DNA of 8,063 nucleotides from CAZHJG01 sp964533425 (GTDB lineage: Bacteria; Patescibacteriota; Saccharimonadia; Saccharimonadales; UBA4665), in NCBI GenBank assembly GCA_964533425.1, contig CAZHJG010000038.1, positions 1 through 8,063 of the forward strand. The letters are read 5' to 3'. Position numbers and translations under genes: made by a program. Under the pieces are notes generated by a model. The model was not told where the DNA came from. It saw only the letters and a list, made by a program, of their open reading frames with translations, and did no database searches. Positions 1 to 4,806 of the stretch are shown piece after piece; position 1 is the stretch's first letter, and each line of letters starts with the position of its first letter.

Positions 1-92
1 CCCCCCCCCCCACTTTTTTTTTAATGTTACGGCTACAACCGAGAGCTACACCAGCAGGAACACTCTTTCCATCCACGACGCTCTTCCGATCT
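1..92 (+). other. Illumina adapter read-through artefact (not genomic)
   Basis: Positions 23-51 match the 29-base Illumina P5 flow-cell sequence with 4 mismatches. Positions 52-59 (CAGCAGGA) sit where an 8-base i5 index belongs. Positions 60-92 match the 33-base TruSeq Read 1 primer site with 2 mismatches. Before them lie poly-C (1-11) and poly-T (14-22). Read on the opposite strand this is insert, adapter, poly-A, then poly-G: the usual pattern when a short insert is read through on a two-colour instrument. The assembler kept it as the contig end. The mismatches look like late-cycle base errors. Biological sequence starts at 93. Confidence 0.97.
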
Positions 93-93
93 A

Positions 94-696
94 CCGGTTA
101 ACTACAGCGAAGCCTCGACCGACGAAAACACCATCGAAAACGATCTGGAAAGCGGTGTCGTGCACTATCCAACGACCGTGCTACCGGGGCAGCAGGGCAA
201 TACTGCGTTCTTCGGCCACAGCAGTAACAACATCTTTAATAAGGGTAAATACAAGTTCGCCTTCGTGTTGCTGCACACGCTGGTGCCCGGTGACACCTTC
301 TATTTGACGTACAACAGCAAGGTCTATGTGTACAAAGTCATTAGCCGTACCATCGTGCCCCCGAGCGACGTCAGCGTGCTCGGTCCGGTGCCGAACCAGA
401 CGGCCACGGCTACGCTTATCACTTGCGATCCGCCGGGCACCAGCCTGAACCGGCTGATTGTTGTTGGGCAGCAAATCAGCCCTGACCCTTCAACCAATAC
501 TGCCGGCACGGTCACGACCACCACCAACACCACAAGCGGAGCCGCCAAGTCATTGCCGGGCAACGGGCCGACCTTGTGGTCGCGTTACATGGCCACCGCG
601 CTGGGTAAGCTCAGCGCTGTCGCCGTTACAGCGCTCATTCTGTGGTTCATCTGGCGCTGGATCAACCAGCCCAAACGGGCTTTAGTAGCTCGCTAA
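94..696 (+). CDS. Sortase with C-terminal membrane anchor, 5'-truncated
   Basis: Cysteine transpeptidase that cleaves sorting signals of secreted proteins and attaches them outside the membrane. Numbering from the GTG at 160, the core shows the HYPTTxLPGQxGN strand, catalytic His20 (FGHSSNN), catalytic Cys89 (TLITCDPPGT) and Arg98 (NRLIVVGQ), in normal order and spacing. A Thr/Ser-rich linker (about 107-130) and one transmembrane helix (about 149-167) with a basic tail (PKRALVAR) follow. The frame stays open upstream to the adapter junction and reads ENDLESGVV into the HYP motif. Codon 160 is therefore an internal Val, not a start, and the N-terminal part is missing. The layout suits class D/E-like sortases with a C-terminal anchor; the exact class is uncertain. 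No clear substrate with an LPxTG signal is seen in the window. Confidence 0.9.
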   Translation, partial: PVNYSEASTDENTIENDLESGVVHYPTTVLPGQQGNTAFFGHSSNNIFNKGKYKFAFVLLHTLVPGDTFYLTYNSKVYVYKVISRTIVPPSDVSVLGPVPNQTATATLITCDPPGTSLNRLIVVGQQISPDPSTNTAGTVTTTTNTTSGAAKSLPGNGPTLWSRYMATALGKLSAVAVTALILWFIWRWINQPKRALVAR

Positions 697-708
697 CTTC
701 CAGCTACT
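668..708. terminator. Possible bidirectional terminator between convergent genes
   Basis: Two hairpins lie at the convergent 3' ends of the sortase and PEGA genes. AGCCC/GGGCT (668-672/677-681) has a 4-base loop. AGTAGCT/AGCTACT (684-690/702-708) has an 11-base loop and spans the sortase stop into the last PEGA codons. On + the second stem is followed by GATCTTTT, and on - by a short A-rich run. The T-tract is poor and the stems are short, so termination is a suggestion based mainly on position. Confidence 0.35.
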
Positions 709-2188
709 GATCTTTTGGCGCCAGCAAAGAAGTCTGTGTTAAATCCGTTTGCCCCGGCACCGTGGTGCTGGGAGCCAGCGTGTAGACAAAGCGATAGTTG
801 GGCGGAAATACTGGCAGGTACGCCGGATCGGCCGCCGACAAGTGTTGTACGTTGGTGTTATCGTAGTCAAATTCAATCAGTTTGCCACCGCTGACATAGG
901 TCAAACGGTCGCCATCCATCCAGCTGGCATGCGCTTGCGGCGCGTCGAGGGGCAGGGGCGAAGTGTAGTTGAAACCCTTCTCATTTAAAATGTCATAAAC
1001 CCCAAACTGTGTACCGCTCTCAGTCACGATAAACTGCGTATTCGACGAAAAACTGAGGTAGTTGGGCTGGTTGACGTGCAACACCTGGCTGGGCACCAGC
1101 GCTTGCTTGGGTACGGCGGCCAGCTGACCCACCGGATCTTTATAGATATATATCTTATTCTCGCTGCTGGCGCCGACAGCCACGTACAGCACGCCGCTGT
1201 ACTTAGTGAGATCGACCAAGTAGTCGGTGCCAGCGGGCAGGCTGTGCAAGGTGTACGCCTGACTGCCAACCTGCATCTTGATCAGCACCCGACCCTTAGG
1301 CGCGCCATTGTCGGTAACGTAGAGAATGGTGTCCGAACCATACGACTGGAAGGCCAGCACATGCTGCAAAACAGGGATGACGGCCGGGCTGGCCAGGCTG
1401 GCGGTCTGCAAATCGCCGGTGCTTTGATTATAGAGATAGTACTGGTTGTATTTCTTATTAAGCAGTGTCAGCTTGTCCGGGCTGGTGGCCAGCGTGGTAT
1501 TGAGATTCACCGACTGGTCGGGGTTGGCCCGATCGACCAGAATAAACTCATGGTTGTTGTCGAAATCGTGCTCCAGCAAAACGTTACGGTTATCGTCGGC
1601 CCATTCTACCAGCTGCCACTTTTCGCTGCTTACCGGCTTGGTCAACAGGTTGGCGGGCAAGCTTATCGTTTGCGGCGCTTTGAGCGGGTTGTTATTCAGA
1701 TCGTAGACCTCGAAGCTGGTGAGCGAACCAGGTGTCTGCACTATCAGCCAGCGGTGGTCTGGGCTATTGGTCATCAGATTGGGCGCGCTGGCGTAGGCCT
1801 GGACTTTTTTGGTAGTCAGCTTGGATGGAATGAGTACCGGGTAGTCAAAATGCTCGACCGTCCCTCCGAGCAAATCAACTTGCCGCTGCCAGGGATTGTA
1901 GCCGTCACGCGTCAATTTGATCTGATAAATACCCTCCGGCAACACCAAACGAGCGTTGGTCTGAGCGCTGTTGAGCGTCCCATTAACGTAAATACTGGCC
2001 GGATTTGGCTGGCTGGAGAAGAACAACAGGCCATTTTGAATAACCGTGCCGTTTTTACCGACGCCGAAGCCATACGCCTGATAGAGCAGGATGAGCGTAC
2101 CAAAGGTGATGGCAATGGCGATCAGGCAGTAGCCCACCAGCAGCATGATCCGATGCTGGGCCTGCTTCTTGGGGTCTAAGTAATCCAT
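704..2188 (-). CDS. Membrane-anchored PEGA-domain surface protein
   Basis: A 494-residue protein of unknown exact function. From the ATG at 2188 it begins MDYLDPKKQAQHR, a short basic cytoplasmic tail. One transmembrane helix follows (about 13-37, LLVGYCLIAIAITFGTLIL). A PEGA domain comes next (about 53-107): FFSSQPNPASIYVNG, then LVLPEGIYQIKLTRDGYNPWQR, matching the family's surface-exposed beta fold. The remaining 380 or so residues are rich in beta-strand-like repeats (for example SPDHRWLIVQ, WADDNRNVLLEHD, YLSFSSNTQFIVTESG, ASWMDGDRLTYVSGG), suggesting a degenerate beta-propeller outside the membrane. An upstream ATG at 2257 would add 23 residues of no recognisable type. I prefer 2188 because a TATACT box lies 8 bases before it. 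It is convergent with the sortase, 7 bases apart. There is no sorting signal at its C-terminus (LLAPKDQ). Confidence 0.85.
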   Translation of the reverse strand: MDYLDPKKQAQHRIMLLVGYCLIAIAITFGTLILLYQAYGFGVGKNGTVIQNGLLFFSSQPNPASIYVNGTLNSAQTNARLVLPEGIYQIKLTRDGYNPWQRQVDLLGGTVEHFDYPVLIPSKLTTKKVQAYASAPNLMTNSPDHRWLIVQTPGSLTSFEVYDLNNNPLKAPQTISLPANLLTKPVSSEKWQLVEWADDNRNVLLEHDFDNNHEFILVDRANPDQSVNLNTTLATSPDKLTLLNKKYNQYYLYNQSTGDLQTASLASPAVIPVLQHVLAFQSYGSDTILYVTDNGAPKGRVLIKMQVGSQAYTLHSLPAGTDYLVDLTKYSGVLYVAVGASSENKIYIYKDPVGQLAAVPKQALVPSQVLHVNQPNYLSFSSNTQFIVTESGTQFGVYDILNEKGFNYTSPLPLDAPQAHASWMDGDRLTYVSGGKLIEFDYDNTNVQHLSAADPAYLPVFPPNYRFVYTLAPSTTVPGQTDLTQTSLLAPKDQ

Positions 2189-2202
2189 CGCTATCCAGTA
2201 TA
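2189..2202 (-). promoter_or_regulatory. -10 box directly upstream of the PEGA gene (leaderless)
   Basis: On the minus strand TATACT (2202-2197) is followed by exactly 8 bases and then the ATG at 2188. A normal -10 to start-site distance puts transcription initiation at or within about 2 bases of the ATG. No convincing -35 is visible at 16-18 bases, and only a weak GGA precedes the ATG. The box also decides between the starts at 2188 and 2257. Confidence 0.6.
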
Positions 2203-2275
2203 AAGGAGAGGTGAGCAACCGCCCAAAGCAGCCCGCTACACCAGGGGCTTGCTTCAAAGCATAAGAGGGTTTACT

Positions 2276-2335
2276 ATGGAACTACTGCGTCATCGCCGTC
2301 AAAAGGCGATCAGCGTAAACAAAAACAATATATAG
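2276..2335 (+). other. Short leader region with 19-codon ORF and hairpin
   Basis: In the divergent intergenic space an ATG at 2276 opens a 19-codon frame (MELLRHRRQKAISVNKNNI) that stops with TAG at 2333-2335, two bases before the next gene's ATG. AGAGG at 2264-2268 could serve as its ribosome binding site. Inside it ATCGCC/GGCGAT (2292-2297/2305-2310) forms a perfect 6-bp stem with a 7-base loop. It could be a coupled leader peptide, an operator-like palindrome or chance. No family is recognised. Confidence 0.2.
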
Positions 2336-2337
2336 AC

Positions 2338-2826
2338 ATGGAACACGCAACTCATAGCGCCAGTAGTGGGCATCATAAGCGGGCTAACCACACCCGTCAT
2401 CATCCCACGCAGTCAACCCGCACCCTTATGCGACAGGCCGTCCGTAAACCGGTAACCTCAGCGCGCAACGGGTGGCGCGTGGTGACCGCAGCCGAACCTA
2501 GCAATCCCCTCATGACCTTTGCCGAAATAAAATCTTCGGTGCAGCAACTAGACAGCCATCGCCTCCGCCGCGCCCAAAGCGTCAAGAAAAGTACTATGGT
2601 CACGCATTTTACAAAAGCGCAACCGGCCATGCCCTCAGCCATGCCGATTACCACTCAGTTTGTCCCCGAGCGGGCCCACATTCCCGTTCACCACTCGTCG
2701 CCCAAGCGCCCACCGACCACCGAAGAGTTCCTGCAACGCGCCCTGGACCGAGCCAACAGCCACGAGCAGCCACCGGTCAAACGAAGCCGCCGCCCGCTAG
2801 CTTTCCTGCACCGCGCCCACGGGTGA
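2338..2826 (+). CDS. Small basic His-rich protein of unknown function
   Basis: A 162-residue protein that I do not recognise. It has no signal peptide or transmembrane segment. The N-terminus is His-rich (HSASSGHHKRANHTRHHP). Next come a basic segment RTLMRQAVRKPVTSARNG (about 28-45), an amphipathic stretch FAEIKSSVQQLDSHRLRRAQSVKKS (about 61-85), and a Pro/Arg-rich tail with a short helix (TEEFLQRALDRAN) ending in KRSRRPLAFLHRAHG. It is strongly positive, largely disordered-looking and probably cytoplasmic; nucleic-acid binding is possible but unproven. Codon use resembles its neighbours and no rival frame is as long, which supports it being real. The sequence before the ATG is A/T-rich (CAATATATAGAC) with no Shine-Dalgarno. 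It is divergent from the PEGA gene, and gltX begins 113 bases after its TGA. Confidence 0.65.
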   Translation: MEHATHSASSGHHKRANHTRHHPTQSTRTLMRQAVRKPVTSARNGWRVVTAAEPSNPLMTFAEIKSSVQQLDSHRLRRAQSVKKSTMVTHFTKAQPAMPSAMPITTQFVPERAHIPVHHSSPKRPPTTEEFLQRALDRANSHEQPPVKRSRRPLAFLHRAHG

Positions 2827-2835
2827 GCCGTAGTC

Positions 2836-2917
2836 TGTTATCAGTTATCTGTAATCAGTCAGTCGGTGCGGACTTCGACTAGCATACAGGTTACTGATCA
2901 CTGACTACAGATAACAG
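2836..2917. repeat. Inverted pair of heptanucleotide repeat arrays
   Basis: The left arm (2836-2863) reads as four 7-mers: TGTTATC, AGTTATC, TGTAATC, AGTCAGT. The right arm (2890-2917) reads as four 7-mers of the opposite sense: GTTACTG, ATCACTG, ACTACAG, ATAACAG. The arms are 28 bases each around a 26-base centre. The best pairing is 2844-2859 with 2900-2915, 15 of 16 bases. The right arm ends 8 bases before the gltX -10 box and so covers its -35 region. There is no T-tract, so it is not a standard terminator. The period-7 pattern resembles the short tandem heptad repeats known from cyanobacterial intergenic regions. Confidence 0.7.
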
Positions 2918-2925
2918 CATATCTG

Positions 2926-2939
2926 TATAATAGACAGGT
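2926..2939 (+). promoter_or_regulatory. Consensus -10 box of gltX, leaderless placement
   Basis: A perfect TATAAT at 2926-2931 is followed by 8 bases (AGACAGGT) and the gltX ATG at 2940. Initiation would fall at about 2938-2940, leaving no room for a ribosome binding site. The only -35-like sequences (CTGACT at 2901-2906, TGACTA at 2902-2907) are weak and lie in the right arm of the heptad repeat. Confidence 0.7.
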
Positions 2940-4370
2940 ATGAAACCGGTCCGCACCCGCTTTGCCCCCAGCCCGACGGGCTATTTGCACGTTGGCGGCA
3001 TCCGCACAGCGTTGTTTGCGTGGTTGGTCGCCCGGCAGGCCGCTGACGGCAAATTTATTCTGCGCTTCGAAGACACCGACCAAAAAAGGGAAGTGACAGG
3101 AGCTCGCGAGCATTTAATTGACAGCCTGCATCAGCTCGGGCTGGACTATGACGAAGGCCCTGACATCGGCGGCCCGTTCGCGCCGTACACCCAGAGCGAG
3201 CGGCTTGATAGCTATAAAAAGTGGGCTCAGAAGCTGGTGGACACCGAACGAGCCTACGCCGATCCGTACAGCCCCGAAGAAGTGCAGGCTTTCCGTGAAC
3301 AGGCACAGCGTGATAAAAAACCGTTTCTGTACCGTAATCACCGGCCCGACAGGCCGCCAGTCTGGGATGACAGCCAGCCGCTGCGCTTCAAATCCGACCC
3401 CAAGCCGTATCAGTGGCACGACGAAGTCATGGGCGATTTGCACACCGGCCCGGAAGTCATAGACGACTTCATTCTCATAAAATCCGACGGTTTTCCGACC
3501 TACAATTTCGCGCACGTCGTCGACGACGCCGAGATGGAAATCAGTCATGTGATGCGCGGCCAAGAATTCTTGGCCAGTATCCCAAATTACCTCAATTTGT
3601 ACGAAGCGCTCGAGCTAACGCCACCGGTCATGGCCACACTGCCGCACATTCTCGGAGCCGACGGTAAAAAGAAGCTGTCCAAGCGTGATGGCGCCAAAGA
3701 CGTGCTAGATTACATCCGTGACGGCTACTTGCCGGACGCGCTGGTCAGCTTCATCGCCACACTGGGGTGGAATGATGGTACGGAGCAGGAGATTTTCACG
3801 CGCCAGGAACTGATCGAGAAGTTTAAGTTGGCACGCGTGCAGCGCAGCGGGGCGCACTTTGATGAGCGCCGTTTGTCGTGGATCAATGGCAGCTTGATCC
3901 GTGAAATGCCGCTGGATGATCTGTACGAGCGCGTGAAAACTTACTGGCCGCCAGAGGCGGAGCAGGCGAGCGATGACTATAAAAAGCAGGTGCTTGGGCT
4001 GGTGCAGGAGCGGTTGAAATACTTCGCTGAGCTACCGGAGTTGACCCGCTTCTTCTTCATCGATTTGCCCGTTGACCCGTCGCTGATCAGTGAGCACAAA
4101 CAGCTCAAGAAACTGTCGCAAGAGGAGCTAAAGAGCCTGCTGGAACAAGCCAAAAGCACACTGGAAGCCAGCGATTTCACGGTCGACGATCTGACAAACC
4201 GCCTAAATCAACTCCTCGAGCAAACCGCCCAAAAACCAGCCGTCCTCTTCAGCCTCATCCGCATCGCCACCACCCAAGCCCCCTCCAGCCCCGGCCTAGC
4301 CGACAGCCTAGCCGTCCTCGGCAAAGCCCGCAGCCTCGCCCGACTCAACACCCAACTCGCCACCCTGTAG
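2940..4370 (+). CDS. gltX: Glutamate--tRNA ligase (class I)
   Basis: Charges tRNA(Glu) with glutamate using ATP in the cytoplasm. At 476 residues it is normal for bacterial GluRS. The class I HIGH signature is in FAPSPTGYLHVGG (8-20), followed by LRFEDTDQKR (41-50) and DDAEMEISHVMRGQEF (195-210). The KMSKS loop is KLSKR (245-249). The anticodon-binding part runs from about 320 to the end. Where many GluRS carry zinc-binding Cys residues, it has AYADPYSPEEV (105-115), so it is zinc-less. RGQEFLASIPN differs from the commoner RGxDHxxNTPRQ type. Whether it also charges tRNA(Gln) cannot be told here. The start is fixed by the TATAAT 8 bases upstream. The last 170 bases are C-rich and G-poor (82 C, 28 G by hand count), as in Rho-dependent termination regions. 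Confidence 0.97.
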   Translation: MKPVRTRFAPSPTGYLHVGGIRTALFAWLVARQAADGKFILRFEDTDQKREVTGAREHLIDSLHQLGLDYDEGPDIGGPFAPYTQSERLDSYKKWAQKLVDTERAYADPYSPEEVQAFREQAQRDKKPFLYRNHRPDRPPVWDDSQPLRFKSDPKPYQWHDEVMGDLHTGPEVIDDFILIKSDGFPTYNFAHVVDDAEMEISHVMRGQEFLASIPNYLNLYEALELTPPVMATLPHILGADGKKKLSKRDGAKDVLDYIRDGYLPDALVSFIATLGWNDGTEQEIFTRQELIEKFKLARVQRSGAHFDERRLSWINGSLIREMPLDDLYERVKTYWPPEAEQASDDYKKQVLGLVQERLKYFAELPELTRFFFIDLPVDPSLISEHKQLKKLSQEELKSLLEQAKSTLEASDFTVDDLTNRLNQLLEQTAQKPAVLFSLIRIATTQAPSSPGLADSLAVLGKARSLARLNTQLATL

Positions 4371-4421
4371 TCCTCAATAAAGAATGCCCGAAGGGCATGC
4401 CGCTTTTGCCAGACTTGAGGA
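4371..4421 (+). terminator. Nested hairpin just after gltX, possible terminator
   Basis: It starts at the base after the gltX TAG. An outer perfect stem TCCTCAA/TTGAGGA (4371-4377/4415-4421) encloses a tight hairpin ATGCCC-GAA-GGGCAT (4384-4398) and a short TTTT run (4404-4407). Placement suggests 3'-end formation or mRNA stabilisation. The T-run does not sit directly after the inner stem, so a classical intrinsic terminator is not certain. Confidence 0.45.
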
Positions 4422-4458
4422 AAACTGATTAAACAGCAGCGGTTCAGTACCCCCGAGC

Positions 4459-4510
4459 GCGGAGGACTGTTTGAGCCCTTTAGGGCGAGTTCCGCACGAG
4501 CCCGGCTCAA
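4459..4510. repeat. Structured palindromic intergenic element with alternative stems
   Basis: GCGGA/TCCGC (4459-4463/4491-4495) encloses GCCCT-TT-AGGGC (4475-4486). A competing perfect 7-bp stem TTGAGCC/GGCTCAA (4471-4477/4504-4510) cannot form together with the inner hairpin. The block resembles short palindromic elements I associate with repeated intergenic sequences in several bacteria; that is from memory and untested. No known RNA family is recognised, and I see no RNase P, tmRNA or SRP RNA motif. Confidence 0.4.
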
Positions 4511-4559
4511 TAATGCTGGTTGTCTTAGTCATGTTTTCCGTATCGTCTGGCGAGTTTTG

Positions 4560-4581
4560 TTACTTTGGCGGGCCAAAGTAA
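4560..4581. repeat. Perfect 22-base palindrome
   Basis: TTACTTTGGC (4560-4569), a GG centre (4570-4571), and GCCAAAGTAA (4572-4581): a 10-bp perfect inverted repeat. It lies mid-intergenic, 226 bases before the DUF3048 ATG. It could be a protein-binding site, the tip of an RNA hairpin or one unit of a repeated intergenic element. The sequence after it is AGGGAGAAAG, so it is not a terminator on +. Confidence 0.6.
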
Positions 4582-4660
4582 GGGAGAAAGAAGAGATGGC
4601 GGAGTATGAGGGTGAGGCGTATGTCCTCCTGAGAAGAGGGAGCGTCGATTGTTCGTGTGG

Positions 4661-4681
4661 ATCCTGAAATGAATTCAGGAT
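4661..4681. repeat. REP-like stem-loop
   Basis: ATCCTGAA (4661-4668), a 5-base loop, then TTCAGGAT (4674-4681), followed by GACAT. The GTCATCCTGAA-type core on the minus strand resembles short extragenic palindromes seen in many bacterial genomes (recalled, not searched). A related but imperfect element, TCCCTCGC...GCTCGGGA followed by TGACG, lies at 4719-4742. Confidence 0.5.
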
Positions 4682-4726
4682 GACATAGGAGTGGAGGTCT
4701 GGGGTGGGGTGGACGAGGTCCCTCGC

Positions 4727-4758
4727 GGGGCTCGGGATGACGGGGGGGTGGGCGAGGG
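4727..4758 (+). other. Potential G-quadruplex tract upstream of the DUF3048 gene
   Basis: On + there are five G runs of at least three bases: 4727-4730, 4734-4736, 4742-4748, 4750-4752 and 4756-4758, with loops of 3, 5, 1 and 3 bases. This fits the G3+N1-7 quadruplex rule. More G runs (GGGGTGGGG at 4701-4709) lie just upstream. The tract ends 35 bases before the -10 box of the next gene. Formation in the cell is unproven. Confidence 0.5.
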
Positions 4759-4770
4759 TCGAGAATAGGG

Positions 4771-4806
4771 TGGTCAGACAGCATAAGCATTGTTATACTA
4801 AAGGTC
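4771..4806 (+). promoter_or_regulatory. Promoter of the DUF3048-kinase-receiver operon, leaderless
   Basis: TATACT at 4794-4799 is followed by 7 bases (AAAGGTC) and the ATG at 4807. TGGTCA at 4771-4776 is a 4-of-6 match to TTGACA at the ideal 17-base spacing. AAAGG lies only 2 bases from the ATG, too close to be a useful Shine-Dalgarno. Confidence 0.65.

Noticed and set aside
160..162. GTG at 160 as the sortase start codon
   Set aside because: The frame is open upstream and the residues before it (ENDLESGVV) fit the family. Starting here would remove part of the first core strand.
1076..2179. 367-codon open frame on + across the PEGA gene
   Set aside because: It is an antisense shadow. The translation shows no domain, while the minus-strand frame has a helix and a PEGA domain.
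2189..2257. Upstream ATG at 2257 for the PEGA protein
   Set aside because: The extra 23 residues match nothing, and a TATACT box lies between the two starts, just before the ATG at 2188.
2824..2826. TGA recoded as glycine (Gracilibacteria/SR1 code)
   Set aside because: TGA ends the basic protein at a sensible place, and no in-frame TGA interrupts any recognised gene.
2836..2917. CRISPR array
   Set aside because: Repeats are 7-mers without spacers and in inverted arrangement, and there are no cas genes. It does not fit CRISPR.
3114..3563. 149-codon minus-strand frame inside gltX
   Set aside because: It lies wholly inside a clearly recognised synthetase; a shadow frame.
4208..4510. 100-codon minus-strand frame overlapping the gltX 3' end
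   Set aside because: It overlaps a certain gene for over 160 bases and runs through palindromic intergenic sequence. The low-complexity Arg/Leu/Ala translation reflects the C-rich opposite strand.
4800..4804. AAAGG as Shine-Dalgarno of the DUF3048 gene
   Set aside because: It is only 2 bases from the ATG, too close for ribosome binding, and it lies in the -10 to start-site spacer of a TATACT box.
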